A DNA stretch of 31,456 bases from a virus: positions 1 through 31,456 of the IMG/VR virus record IMGVR_UViG_3300025127_000141; one strand, given 5' to 3'. Shown piece after piece: positions 13,853-23,648 of the stretch (its first letter is position 1; each line of letters starts with the position of its first letter). The notes under the pieces are model-generated. The model was not told where the DNA came from. It searched no databases and saw only the letters and a program-made list of their open reading frames with translations. Made by a program: the position numbers and the translations under genes.

Positions 13853-16800
13853 TTAAGTCTTAATAATGAAAACCAAAGCATAATATGGTGGTAAGTTGTT
13901 GTGTGCTTGTCCACCACCTTCGTTACTCATACTAAATGTATCAGCAGGATAACCACCAGCACCACCATATCCAATCGAGGTAGAACCTCCACCTGGAAAA
14001 TATTTCTTATTATCGAATGTTGTATCATGTTTATGTGCTGGCATTTGATCTGTTGTTAAGGTCACTGTTGATTCACCACCAGTAGCACCAGCATTATAAG
14101 TGGAACCAGCACCAACAATAAACCTATCTCTCAGATCGGGAACGTATTGACCAACGATTGCTGCTAAAGCACCGTATGAACCAGTTGATTGTCCATCACA
14201 CAATAACCAACCTGCAGGTGCTGTTGATCCACCATACATTATAATAGCTCCAACAGGAGCAGCTTCAGTAACACGAGCATCTGCTACCCATGCGCTAGTA
14301 GATGCCGACCATCTTACAACGTCTCCCTCAGCAAAACCACTACTTTGTGCAGTTACAACTTCTTTGCCTTCATAGGTAAGCACACCATTAGGAGCACCAA
14401 GAGAGAATGATTGTGGAGGATTCTGATCGTTAGTAAACTTAATACTATTATCACTTAAGAATAGGTGTCTTACTTTTTTCTCTGCTGTTCCAATATCATA
14501 AGTAGCATTTGATGTAGGTACAATATGGAAATCATATTGACCCATCAAACTCTCGACATCACTATCACCATATCCAGCACCAAGATCAGAATAAGTAGTA
14601 CCATCATTAGTGAACTCCCACTTATCTGAAGTTTCATTCCAACGAATTTCTACATTAGTGGATGTACCTCTTTCAATTGTGAGTCCACCATTTTGTGATG
14701 GTGTACCTGTCTCATCACTGTTAAGAGTAAGATTAGAATCTCCAATATTTACAGTGTTACTATTGACTGTGGTTGTCGTTCCGTTGACTGTTAGATTGTT
14801 ACATGTAAAGTCTCCAACTGTTGCTGCTAGAGCACTTGTATTGCCTGCTGTTAATACTTCATTTAGTGTTGGTGCAGTACCAGTTAAATCGGGAGCCATT
14901 TCCCATGAAGCACCATTATATTTTAAAATATATCCATTCTGAGCATTAGAAACTGCATCTACATCACTAAGATCATTAAGAGCAAGTGACTGTTGGGCAT
15001 TTAGAACATTTATTGTTCCAAACATCGCAGGATGTGCTGTACATTGATAGTACAATGTATCAGGTGCATTCATTGGAACAACAAATATTAAATCTGTATT
15101 ATTAGCTGCATCGTTATTTGTTACACCACTATTATATTGTGTACCACCACCTGCTTGAGCAGTAGTCGATTGAATTCTAAAAGGATGTCCACCTGTTCTA
15201 TTTTTAAAGACATATGTCTGACCTCTTATGAGGTATAGAGTTGGATCCTCAGCGTTTGTAGGGAATCCTTCGCCAGCAAATACATAATGAGTCGCTGCTG
15301 TTTGTGTAAGAGTCCATGAGATTACTGGTTGTCCAGGTATATCGTCAAGATTATTTGCTACCCACTGACTTGTTGTACCATCATACTGTAATACATCTCC
15401 AGTAGTTATAGTTCCAGTGGTTACATCAGTTAGAGCATTAAGAGTTGTTGCTCCACCACCGCCTCCTCCAGATACGGTAGACCATGTGACGCCACCCGAT
15501 CCATTACTGGTCAAGACCTGTCCACTAGTCCCGTTGGAAGTTGGGTAAGTTAAACCACCAGCAACTAATCCATCAGTGTATACAAATCTCCATTTCTTAG
15601 TTGTGCTACCAAGATCAAATGTTCCATCAGTAAATGGTAGTGCAGTTCCATTTAAACTCATTCCTGCAAACGTAGGAGAACTAGTTGAATCTAAACTAAA
15701 CTGTGTTCCTACTAGATTGATACCAGTTCCAGCAGTGTATGTTGTATCAGTATCAACCTGTGCTACCCAAGCATAGTCAGTACCGTTCCAACTTAAAATT
15801 TGATTTGATGTAGCACCACCAGTGTTAAGGTGAGAATCTACATCACCAACTGTAAAGGATGTACCACTACCGCCACCACCTCCAACAGGATTGGCATCAA
15901 CCCATACAGTAGAGTAGAGAATTTTTAATCTTCCTTTATCTGATTCCCACCATAAGTCACCTGAAGTAGGGTTAGCAGGAGGGTTATCAGATATGGTTAC
16001 ATTAGCACCACCTCCACCAGAAGGAGCAGCAACAAACTCAAGTGCTGTTCCACCAGAGTTAACTGCAATAAATTGTCCAGGAGTTCCTAACGAAGATGCA
16101 GTATCACTTAGTCCTACAAAAGTAGTAGATCCAGTAGTTCCTGTTTGATCTGCTACCCAAACAAAATCAGTACCATTCCAACTAAGAATTTGACCTGCTG
16201 AAGCACTAGAAGTATTGAGGTGTGTGCTTACATCAGAGTCACCATAAGATGAGGTAACACCATTAGTCCAGTTACTTCCATTGTAATAAAGAACCTGACC
16301 TGAACTTGGAGATGAAATAGTAACATCAGTAAGATGATCTATAGCAGTTACAGTTGATCCACCACTATTACCTGCTGACCATACAATATTTCCTGTGCCA
16401 TCACTTGTTAAAACTTGACCTGATGTCCCGTTGGTATTTGGATAGGTTAAACCTCCAGCAGTTAATTGTCCAACTGAGATATTGTTGATAGTGGTATTAC
16501 CTCTAGTTGTTACACTATCAAGAGTATCTGTTTCAGATGTTAAGTATCCTGCAGAAGAATGATCACCCCAACTATACGCTAAATTCCAATTTGCTTTATC
16601 TGTATTTGTTGCTTGTAGATATCCAACAATAGAATGATCACCCCAATTATATGCTGTATTCCAATTAGAAATATTTGTACTAGTAATATTTGCTGCGGGT
16701 GATGCAGAAAATATTGGATCTGTTTCACTTGAAATAAATGAACTGATATCGGGTGGAGTAAATGTAAGTAGGTTTTGTGCAGAGTTAAATGTTAAACTAC

Positions 16801-18904
16801 CAGAACCAGAGGGGATAGAGTTGTTGTTAACAACCATCGAACTGTTCTGTTGTATACCACCACCAGCTGTAACAGTAGTAGGAACCCATCTATTACCATT
16901 AGAACTAAAACTTAGAACTTGTCCATCACCAGGGTGTCCTGCTTGAACATCTAATAGATCTCCAAGTTGTGTGATACCACCTATGGGAATCCACTCACCG
17001 TCTTGATACATTTCAAGTCGGTTAGAAACATTATTATAAATTACAGATCCGTTTAGAACATTTAGATAATCACGTTCACTAATAGTTTTACTTGGGAACT
17101 TGATGTAATCTAGTGCTTGTAGTTCTGTAATTGTTGCACCAGTAGATACAATATTATCTGATACAAGATATCCTTTAAGTGTTAACTCACCTTGAATAGG
17201 TTCAAATTTAATTTTATCTGAACCAGCAAGTCCTCCATTGTTATTATATTGTATTGAGTAGTCACTACCACCAGCAACAATACCACCAGAACCTGCTGCA
17301 CCTGTGTTTGGTGCTGTAGAAATATTTGTAATTCTACCACTAGGATCAACAGATATAACAGGAATGACTCCAGAACTACCATAAACTCCGTTAGGAACTC
17401 CAGTTAAGTTTGATAGTTGTGCTCCAGAACCAGTGTATGTTGTAGCGTTAACAGTACCAGTAACATCAATACCAGTAAAAGTAGGTATTGCACTTGCGCT
17501 AAGGTCTTGAGCAACAGAAAACTCTAGTCTTGTTCCAGTTCTTGTTAGAGTAACACCAGTACCAGCAGATAAAACTACCTCTTCAGAATTTCCAAGATTA
17601 TCTGTTAAACGAATACTTTTTCTATTTGGTTGCTGTTGATTTTCTACAGATAGATTGTATGTTGTGTTATCAGCATTGATGGTTAGTCTTTTCTGGACAT
17701 TATCTAAACTGACTAAAGCACTACCAGTACCAATAAATCTAACAATATCATTAGAGTCTACAGATGTGGTAACACTGTTATCTCCAATACTCCATCCATT
17801 ATATGTTGGAGGTATAGAAGCCCAAGATGTATTTTGTCCATCGGTTGTTAGATACTTACTAGAGTTTGCTGCTTGTGATGGTAAGAATGCATTCAAAGCA
17901 TCATTAGCATTAGTTTGACCTGTACCACCATATGCAATACCGATAGTTTGTGCTTCCCATCTACCAGCAGATAGAACACCAACAGATTCTAAACTTGATG
18001 CTCTGATAATATTTCCAAGTCCTGTGCTGGTAATAACTTCATCACCATTGATTTTATAAGTTCTTCCACTAGCAAGATCAAAATGCTCAGAAGAAGTCCA
18101 TGAGTCATTAGTATTACTCCACAGAATAGTATGTGGAGAATCACCTTTAAGTCTAATTCCACCACCATCTGCTACAGAATCTGTAGGTATTACAACATCA
18201 TTTAAGTTAATAAATTTGTCTTGAGTAGATACAGTAACTGTATTACTTGTAGTGGTTGTACCTTGTACAATTAAATTTCCACTAATAGTTACTTGCTGGA
18301 ATGTAACAGGATCATTTGGACCTACAGGTTGTCCAATCTTAATCTTGTTATCACCAGTGATTGTAACACCACTCTCTCCAGTGTATGTTGTATTGTCGTC
18401 GTTAACATTGATGGTAAATGTTCTACCAGACTGGGTGATTGTCGCTGCACCAGTTCCGATAAGATTAAGATCACCATCGGTATAATTCTGTCCGTTAACA
18501 CCTAATCGTGTAACAGTATTTGTATCAGTGAATGAAGAATCTATAGTAATTCTTCCACCACTTCTTGTAAGAGAAACATTATTGCCTGCTACAAGAACAA
18601 CATCGGTGTATCCACTTCCAGATCCACCAGCAGACAATCTAATTACTTTATCAGTAGCAGGGTTAGCACCATCAATAGTGCTAAGTGTGTAAGTAGTATT
18701 GTTATCTGTGAGGGGTACATTGCTCCAACCCACTCCAGTAGTAGTCCTAGAAAGAACTTGACCAGTCAATCCAGTGTCACCATTTAAAGAGATGATACCC
18801 TCAACTACCAAAGATTTAGTAGAGGGAACTCGAAGACCTTCTACTGCTAAAGTAGGTCCACTATTGCTTTGATTGATGAGTTCATCTACTCTAATTTTAG
18901 ACAT
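13853..18904 (-). CDS. Giant modular tail fibre with cupredoxin-like and collar domains (1683 aa)
   Basis: The N-terminus (MSKIRVDELINQ) matches that of the 1032-residue fibre (MSRARVDQIVNQ), suggesting a shared virion-attachment motif. The long beta-rich shaft includes WGDHS..GYL units (about residues 740-790) and a GDLWWESDKGRLKI motif (about 980-995). Residues about 1193-1300 form a cupredoxin-like domain with His1240, Cys1288, His1291 and Met1294 (QCTAHPAM). A segment close to the 853-residue fibre (TGTPSQNGGLTIERG) follows. From about residue 1550 a tail-collar domain begins (APAGWLLCDGQS, VPDLRDRFIVGAG, QMPAHKHD) and runs to the end (YYALVFIIKT). A GATAAATA late box lies 28 bases upstream, with GGGGAAG before the ATG. 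Likely a principal host-adhesion fibre. Confidence 0.9.
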   Translation of the reverse strand: MSKIRVDELINQSNSGPTLAVEGLRVPSTKSLVVEGIISLNGDTGLTGQVLSRTTTGVGWSNVPLTDNNTTYTLSTIDGANPATDKVIRLSAGGSGSGYTDVVLVAGNNVSLTRSGGRITIDSSFTDTNTVTRLGVNGQNYTDGDLNLIGTGAATITQSGRTFTINVNDDNTTYTGESGVTITGDNKIKIGQPVGPNDPVTFQQVTISGNLIVQGTTTTSNTVTVSTQDKFINLNDVVIPTDSVADGGGIRLKGDSPHTILWSNTNDSWTSSEHFDLASGRTYKINGDEVITSTGLGNIIRASSLESVGVLSAGRWEAQTIGIAYGGTGQTNANDALNAFLPSQAANSSKYLTTDGQNTSWASIPPTYNGWSIGDNSVTTSVDSNDIVRFIGTGSALVSLDNVQKRLTINADNTTYNLSVENQQQPNRKSIRLTDNLGNSEEVVLSAGTGVTLTRTGTRLEFSVAQDLSASAIPTFTGIDVTGTVNATTYTGSGAQLSNLTGVPNGVYGSSGVIPVISVDPSGRITNISTAPNTGAAGSGGIVAGGSDYSIQYNNNGGLAGSDKIKFEPIQGELTLKGYLVSDNIVSTGATITELQALDYIKFPSKTISERDYLNVLNGSVIYNNVSNRLEMYQDGEWIPIGGITQLGDLLDVQAGHPGDGQVLSFSSNGNRWVPTTVTAGGGIQQNSSMVVNNNSIPSGSGSLTFNSAQNLLTFTPPDISSFISSETDPIFSASPAANITSTNISNWNTAYNWGDHSIVGYLQATNTDKANWNLAYSWGDHSSAGYLTSETDTLDSVTTRGNTTINNISVGQLTAGGLTYPNTNGTSGQVLTSDGTGNIVWSAGNSGGSTVTAIDHLTDVTISSPSSGQVLYYNGSNWTNGVTSSYGDSDVSTHLNTSSASAGQILSWNGTDFVWVADQTGTTGSTTFVGLSDTASSLGTPGQFIAVNSGGTALEFVAAPSGGGGANVTISDNPPANPTSGDLWWESDKGRLKILYSTVWVDANPVGGGGGSGTSFTVGDVDSHLNTGGATSNQILSWNGTDYAWVAQVDTDTTYTAGTGINLVGTQFSLDSTSSPTFAGMSLNGTALPFTDGTFDLGSTTKKWRFVYTDGLVAGGLTYPTSNGTSGQVLTSNGSGGVTWSTVSGGGGGGATTLNALTDVTTGTITTGDVLQYDGTTSQWVANNLDDIPGQPVISWTLTQTAATHYVFAGEGFPTNAEDPTLYLIRGQTYVFKNRTGGHPFRIQSTTAQAGGGTQYNSGVTNNDAANNTDLIFVVPMNAPDTLYYQCTAHPAMFGTINVLNAQQSLALNDLSDVDAVSNAQNGYILKYNGASWEMAPDLTGTAPTLNEVLTAGNTSALAATVGDFTCNNLTVNGTTTTVNSNTVNIGDSNLTLNSDETGTPSQNGGLTIERGTSTNVEIRWNETSDKWEFTNDGTTYSDLGAGYGDSDVESLMGQYDFHIVPTSNATYDIGTAEKKVRHLFLSDNSIKFTNDQNPPQSFSLGAPNGVLTYEGKEVVTAQSSGFAEGDVVRWSASTSAWVADARVTEAAPVGAIIMYGGSTAPAGWLLCDGQSTGSYGALAAIVGQYVPDLRDRFIVGAGSTYNAGATGGESTVTLTTDQMPAHKHDTTFDNKKYFPGGGSTSIGYGGAGGYPADTFSMSNEGGGQAHNNLPPYYALVFIIKT

Positions 18905-18931
18905 TAGACACTACTTCCCCTGTAATAAAAG

Positions 18932-18939
18932 TATTTATC
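18932..18939 (-). promoter_or_regulatory. T4-type late promoter box (GATAAATA) for the giant fibre
   Basis: The minus strand reads GATAAATA between the chaperone-like gene and the 1683-residue fibre gene. An expected start near 18925 leaves a leader of about 20 bases containing GGGGAAG. The same variant precedes psbA. Confidence 0.55.
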
Positions 18940-18941
18940 AG

Positions 18942-19526
18942 TTAGGGATAATAATGATCGTATAGTTTCTTGCTAGTTTCACAGTTACGTTTAAACTTAG
19001 TGAAAATATCAACAACCATATCATTCGCATTTGTTGGTGGTTCAGTCCATGAATCTATGTTTATGGGAGCATCATATTGTTGTGGAAGATCCCTAACCCA
19101 TTGTCTCCACGTTTCCCAACCAGTATCATCTAAGTTACTCAATAGAATATAAGGATCAGATGATGCTAACATCTCATCCCTAGATTTTTTAGCCCTTGTA
19201 CTCCAAGTAATATAATTTCGCATGTAATCTTCATCATCTAGTCTCTGTAACTCTGCATCCTGTTCTTCAACAGCTTTTTCTGCTTCGTTCCAAAGTCTTT
19301 CCGCTAAGGCACCGAAAGTATTTATCTCATCCTGAGTGAGAGATCTATGTTCTCCAGTGCTTAATTCTGTATCAGATTCAGCAGGAGCAATTTCATCGTT
19401 ATAACGAATACACCAATACTTCTCATCAATTTCTTCTAAGAAATTTCTCATTCCATAGTATTTTGTAGAGTTCCACAGAACTTGACCATCATAGTCAGTC
19501 CTACCTCTCATAAGAAAAAATTTCAT
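18942..19526 (-). CDS. Probable tail-fibre assembly chaperone (194 aa)
   Basis: The C-terminal half carries the pattern R..ML..SD.......DTGWETWRQWVRDLPQQ followed by SWTEPP. This matches the layout of phage tail assembly chaperones (Phage_tail_APC type), where an R..LLA.TDW segment leads to a helix with YRQALRDIP.Q. The middle is a long charged helix (LWNEAEKAVEEQDAELQRL). Position supports it: between two large fibre genes, where T4-like phages place fibre-folding helpers. The ATG at 19526 overlaps the upstream stop as ATGA, so it is translationally coupled. The family match is by pattern recognition only. Confidence 0.65.
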   Translation of the reverse strand: MKFFLMRGRTDYDGQVLWNSTKYYGMRNFLEEIDEKYWCIRYNDEIAPAESDTELSTGEHRSLTQDEINTFGALAERLWNEAEKAVEEQDAELQRLDDEDYMRNYITWSTRAKKSRDEMLASSDPYILLSNLDDTGWETWRQWVRDLPQQYDAPINIDSWTEPPTNANDMVVDIFTKFKRNCETSKKLYDHYYP

Positions 19527-19852
19527 TTGCTTTCTTCTATCATGCCTTTATTATTTAGAGCAGCAGAAACAATAGCAGGGACAATTTTCTGTGCCTCTAA
19601 CAAATTATCATGTAATTTTTTATTTTGTTCAGTAGAAATATTTCTAAAATTTTCTACAGCAGCTGCAGTAGACCTAGATTGTTGTGACGATTCAATAATT
19701 AACATAGGTAGAAGTGCTACTGTACAATCCCACTCATCAATCTCTTGTCCAGTCTGAGGATTATTACCTCTGATTTGAATCCACCATTTACATTCAAATT
19801 TTTTACATTGTCCATTTACCAACGGACACCAATCACCAGTTTCTAATTTCAT
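19523..19852 (-). CDS. Hypothetical protein with N-terminal Cys cluster (109 aa)
   Basis: Not recognised. The N-terminal half holds Cys residues in W-C-P...G-Q-C-K-K-F-E-C-K-W-W and later W-D-C, spaced as if to bind a metal or form a small knuckle. The C-terminal half is helical (ENFRNISTEQNKKLHDNLLEA). It lies between the 1032-residue fibre (9-base gap) and the assembly-chaperone gene (ATGA overlap). A helper role in fibre assembly is plausible from position alone. Confidence 0.7.
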   Translation of the reverse strand: MKLETGDWCPLVNGQCKKFECKWWIQIRGNNPQTGQEIDEWDCTVALLPMLIIESSQQSRSTAAAVENFRNISTEQNKKLHDNLLEAQKIVPAIVSAALNNKGMIEESK

Positions 19853-19861
19853 TTTATAATT

Positions 19862-22800
19862 CTATGGGTCTAAGGAGACATTTCTTTGGCATATTATAAC
19901 ATCAATATACTTCACGTTCATGTTGATACTACCAGCAGATAATGATGGAGATCCATTAATATTTAGGGAGGTTGATGTAGTAATACCACCTTCATAACCT
20001 GGTTCACCAGTAAGATCCAAGTTTCCTCTAGAGGCAGTAATATCACTTGGATCAACTGCACTAACTCCTAAGTTTCCTACAGATGGTTCACCATTTACAA
20101 AGTGTGTATGACCTTGGTTACCACCTTCACCAAGAGTATTAACACCCTGATAACCTCTAGAACATGAACCATCATCCCAGTCTGCTCTACCATTGAAAGT
20201 AGCTCTTTGATAATTATGTGCGTGATGTGCTAACTCACCAACAGTCAATCCATGATGTCCTGTAAATAAGTTTCCTTTTCCTGGAGCACCATTAACAGTA
20301 AAAGAAAATCCAGATCCAAGGGCAGCATTTGGATTACCATTTAAAGCAAGGTTTCCTTTATTAACAGAGAATCCAGATCCAAAATTTGCAGTAACATTAC
20401 CACTAACTCCTAAATTTCCTTGACCAGCAGTAGCACCATCAGTTCTACCCATAGCAAATGCACTGGTAAAAGCCATGCTACCACCAGTTCCACCTCCAGT
20501 TCCAGTAACAACTCTCAACGCTCCGTTATTAAAAGATCCTGTAACTTGTTGGTATCCACTAGGAGCAGAAGCCATATAAAAAACTATCCTTGCTCCATTA
20601 GGAACATCAGTTCTCTGGGGTGCGAGAGCAATAGTAGTATTATTTCCATTAGTTCTATTAAATGTAAGCGTACTTCCACTTATCGAAACACCATCAATAT
20701 ATCTACCATCTAAACTTTCTGTTGTAGTATTACTACCATCATTCTTTTCAGCATATATTTGACCGTTAGCTGGATTAAAATGCAACTGGTTTATTGCAAT
20801 ATCTAGTGCCGAATCTAGTTTGTATCTACCATCTAAATCTACAGTAACACTAGCAGGAACGTTAGATGACTGACCCGATGGGATATTTACAGTATTATCA
20901 ATGGTTAGAACACCATTCGTAACATCAAAAGTAGCACTACCAATATAAGTATCTTGTTTAACATACCTAGCATCTAGATCAAAACTATAAGAATCACCGT
21001 TGCTAACAGTCATGTTCATAGTTCCATTACTGAATGTAAAGGAACTTACAGCAGTATCAACAGTGGTGATAGGAGCATACAATGTATCAAGATAATCGTA
21101 TAGAGGTTCTGTTTCAATAGCAAATGTTGTATCACCCGCTCCATCATCTCTAACAAGATTCAGAATAAATCTGTTTGTGTGGTATCCAGCTGGGTTATTA
21201 CCTGCTGCTGCAAATGCTCCAGACTTAATATACCAGTTAGGACCAGTGTCTGTAGTATATCTACCATCAAGATTAACAACAAGAGGAGCACTACCATCGT
21301 TAGCAGTTAAAGTTAAATCACCGTTTGCAGTGTTCCAGTTTGCTGATGTAATCTTTGCATCACTTGCACCAGCAATTGTAACATACCTAGCATCCAAATA
21401 TGTTTGAAGATCAGTAATAGGTAGAACAACATCTGTTAAACCACCTGTTCTTTCAAGAGTTAGAGCACCAGTAATTTGACTGTAGCTTGCATCATTTACG
21501 TAAGAGTTTGTATCACTTGCACTAATAGCAATAACTTGTCCTGCCTGAACCATATTGATAGATCCAGATGCTTGGAAAGAAATACTTCCTGAAGCATATG
21601 AACCTCCTGAAGTGTTAGGTCCAGAAACTTGTAGTTGTGTAACAGTATCAGTGTTTGTATCAGTAGCAGCGATAGTAATATTTCCATTACTACTATCTTT
21701 TTGAACTGTAACGTTATTACCACCGATAATATTAACCTGATCAGTAGAACTACCCTGTCCTGTGCCTCCAGGAACTAACTGAAGACCGATACCACCTGTG
21801 ATCTGAGCACTCGTTAAATCATATGTTGTATCAGCATCTGTAACTGCTGTAGAACTAACAGAGTATTCCATGTTACCAGTCACATCATTATATGCGACTG
21901 TGATACCAGTGTTAGCACTATTGTCTACCATTCCACCAACGATATCTTCCACCTGTTCTGAGGTTAGTACAGTATCGTTTGCATTTGTAGATCCGATAGT
22001 AATAGTATTACCAGATCTACTTAAAGTAATATCATCACTGGTTGTAAATACAACTTCCGAGTAGTTACCACTGTTATCAGTGATTCTAGTCTTAACATTA
22101 TTAGTACTTGCACCATCCAGTGCAGTCATCTGATATGTGACTGGTGTAAATCCACTAGTAGACGGTAAATTATCCCAGTAAATACTACTTCCATCAGTAG
22201 TCAAGAACTTAGCAGATGCCGCAGCAACGCTAGGTGCGAGTGCTAAGAACGCAGCAGATGCAGTGGTTGTTCCTGTACCACCTTTATCAATTCCGATTAC
22301 ATTACCATTCCATGTACCAGTTACGTTACCACTACATGCGATAGATCCTGCTGCGAGTGCATTGGTAACAGTAAGGGCATCAAACGTAGGAGAATCTGAT
22401 GTGTCTAATGCTTGAGGAAGACTGAACTCTGTTCCTACTAGATCAATACCAGTTCCAGCAGTGTATGTTGTATCAACAGAACTAATATTGAAAGTGCTTG
22501 AGTTCTGTGTGATTGTGGTACCGCCCGTACCTGAAAGAATCAACGTACCAGATACAGGACTACCACCAGATGTTTCTAAAGTAGTAATTGTGTTAGTATT
22601 AACAAAATTAGAACTGATTGTGATTTGATCACCTGCTCTAGTTAGAGTTACATTTGAACCACCAACAAATTCAACTTGAGATGAAGGAAACTGTCCTGAG
22701 GGATCACTAATTTGCACACCAAAATTACTACCAGAATCAACAGCGTTGACTTGAAAGTTAGGGAGTGTTCCCCATACCAGTTCTCCGTTGTTTCCTGTTT

Positions 22801-22960
22801 TAGGTATTTGATTTGCTACTGTTGACGCAGAACCTCCGTGTAATTCTACAGGTCCTCCAATTTTTAAGGTTTGATCAGCATTAATTTCAAGACCGTACGG
22901 AAATTCTACACCACCTGTACCTTGTTGATTAACTATCTGATCGACACGAGCTCGAGACAT
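19862..22960 (-). CDS. Modular tail fibre with His-rich collar-like tip (1032 aa)
   Basis: Starts MSRARVDQIVNQQGTGG, paralogous to the start of the giant fibre. The shaft contains beta repeats including several units built around LDGRY/LDARY, plus 'NVT..RAGDQITISS'-type segments. Near residues 775-790 an 'NGARIVFYMASAPSGYQQV' segment opens a collar-like C-terminal domain. It contains HHAHNYQ (near residue 912) and GHTHFVNG (near 950), whose His-X-His pairs resemble the metal-binding sites at the tip of T4 short tail fibres, and ends in MNVKYIDVIICQR. Behind a perfect late box (22988-22995); first of the fibre transcript. Likely a receptor-binding or baseplate fibre. Confidence 0.88.
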   Translation of the reverse strand: MSRARVDQIVNQQGTGGVEFPYGLEINADQTLKIGGPVELHGGSASTVANQIPKTGNNGELVWGTLPNFQVNAVDSGSNFGVQISDPSGQFPSSQVEFVGGSNVTLTRAGDQITISSNFVNTNTITTLETSGGSPVSGTLILSGTGGTTITQNSSTFNISSVDTTYTAGTGIDLVGTEFSLPQALDTSDSPTFDALTVTNALAAGSIACSGNVTGTWNGNVIGIDKGGTGTTTASAAFLALAPSVAAASAKFLTTDGSSIYWDNLPSTSGFTPVTYQMTALDGASTNNVKTRITDNSGNYSEVVFTTSDDITLSRSGNTITIGSTNANDTVLTSEQVEDIVGGMVDNSANTGITVAYNDVTGNMEYSVSSTAVTDADTTYDLTSAQITGGIGLQLVPGGTGQGSSTDQVNIIGGNNVTVQKDSSNGNITIAATDTNTDTVTQLQVSGPNTSGGSYASGSISFQASGSINMVQAGQVIAISASDTNSYVNDASYSQITGALTLERTGGLTDVVLPITDLQTYLDARYVTIAGASDAKITSANWNTANGDLTLTANDGSAPLVVNLDGRYTTDTGPNWYIKSGAFAAAGNNPAGYHTNRFILNLVRDDGAGDTTFAIETEPLYDYLDTLYAPITTVDTAVSSFTFSNGTMNMTVSNGDSYSFDLDARYVKQDTYIGSATFDVTNGVLTIDNTVNIPSGQSSNVPASVTVDLDGRYKLDSALDIAINQLHFNPANGQIYAEKNDGSNTTTESLDGRYIDGVSISGSTLTFNRTNGNNTTIALAPQRTDVPNGARIVFYMASAPSGYQQVTGSFNNGALRVVTGTGGGTGGSMAFTSAFAMGRTDGATAGQGNLGVSGNVTANFGSGFSVNKGNLALNGNPNAALGSGFSFTVNGAPGKGNLFTGHHGLTVGELAHHAHNYQRATFNGRADWDDGSCSRGYQGVNTLGEGGNQGHTHFVNGEPSVGNLGVSAVDPSDITASRGNLDLTGEPGYEGGITTSTSLNINGSPSLSAGSINMNVKYIDVIICQRNVSLDP

Positions 22961-22987
22961 CCTATTATTTACCTAGTGCTTCCGAGG

Positions 22988-22995
22988 TATTTATA
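22988..22995 (-). promoter_or_regulatory. T4-type late promoter box (TATAAATA) for the fibre block
   Basis: A perfect TATAAATA on the minus strand, 28 bases before the ATG of the 1032-residue fibre gene, just downstream of the terminator that closes the preceding gene block. A short AGG lies next to the start. Confidence 0.8.
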
Positions 22996-23003
22996 TAAGA
23001 CAA

Positions 23004-23028
23004 TAAAAAAAGGGGTCTAATGACCCCT
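23004..23028 (-). terminator. Rho-independent terminator between talC block and fibre block
   Basis: On the minus strand AGGGGTC (23028-23022), loop ATTA, GACCCCT (23017-23011) is followed by an unbroken T-run (23010-23005). Stem, tetraloop and U-tract are ideal for intrinsic termination. It separates upstream genes from the late fibre transcript that begins at 22988. Confidence 0.92.
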
Positions 23029-23059
23029 AACTTATGAGCTGACCCACCAGGGCAGGTTT

Positions 23060-23404
23060 TCAGTCTTTCCGAGACTCATCATCCTTTGTTTTAAATTCAA
23101 GTACATTATCAAGTGAATCCATATCGCTACCTGGACGTGTACCAGGGATAAATTCAATTTGATCTGCACCTGCTATGTAGTCAGATTCAAATGTGATTGG
23201 TTCGTTACTAAGATACCCTTGATAATCAAAATCTAAATTTATATTTCCAAGATCTACATCAGGAGTTTTAGAGTTGATACTTCTTATCAACTGTAGTGCT
23301 TTGAAAAGATCTTTAATGTTTTCATCTTTTTTATTATTAAGACAGGAAATAATTGCCTGTCTAAGTGAGTCCTCTGCTGTATCTAGATGGTTCTTTTCAG
23401 ACAT
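23060..23404 (-). CDS. Hypothetical protein (114 aa)
   Basis: Not recognised. The N-terminal half is helical (TAEDSLRQAIISCLNNKK and NIKDLFKALQLIRSI); the C-terminal half is acidic (VDLGNINLDFDYQGYL, then FIPGTRPGSDMDSLD). No signal or membrane segment. The frame opens earlier at 23428, but the ATG at 23404 is preferred because it leaves a 5-base gap after the previous stop rather than an overlap. It is the last gene before the terminator at 23004-23028. Confidence 0.7.
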   Translation of the reverse strand: MSEKNHLDTAEDSLRQAIISCLNNKKDENIKDLFKALQLIRSINSKTPDVDLGNINLDFDYQGYLSNEPITFESDYIAGADQIEFIPGTRPGSDMDSLDNVLEFKTKDDESRKD

Positions 23405-23408
23405 AATT

Positions 23409-23648
23409 TTATGAAGCATTGTGTGCATAAGCAGCGACCTCTGGATCAGGATCTAACCACTTGGTGTATTCAAAATCTTCCATAGCAGTGTCTAGTTGTA
23501 TGGAATTATCCAGTAGGTACATATCGTTGTACCTCTCAGTCCATTCGTTCCATTTTTGAATGCGGTAGTCTGGTTTACCGTTAGTTTTTAAGTAACCTAC
23601 CTGTACATATCGGTAGGGAAATCTTTCAAGTAAGACAGTTGGTTTCAT
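23409..23648 (-). CDS. Hypothetical protein (79 aa)
   Basis: Not recognised. A soluble protein rich in Tyr, Asp and Trp, starting MKPTVLLERFPYRYVQVGY and ending in DPDPEVAAYAHNAS. Segment YRIQKWNEWTERYNDMYLL may be helical. ATG at 23648; 11-base gap from the upstream membrane-protein gene and a 4-base gap to the next start. Only its conserved-looking position in a tight operon supports it. Confidence 0.65.
   Translation of the reverse strand: MKPTVLLERFPYRYVQVGYLKTNGKPDYRIQKWNEWTERYNDMYLLDNSIQLDTAMEDFEYTKWLDPDPEVAAYAHNAS

Noticed and set aside
13846-13853. Late-promoter-like AATAAATA before the 853-residue fibre gene
   Set aside because: It ends only 5 bases before the ATG, so transcription would start at the start codon itself with no leader; the gene is more likely read from the upstream fibre transcript.
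18252-18505. Plus-strand open frames opposite the giant fibre gene
   Set aside because: Antisense shadows of Thr/Asn/Gly-rich repeats give long hydrophobic frames throughout the fibre genes; no start sites, ribosome sites or family features support them.
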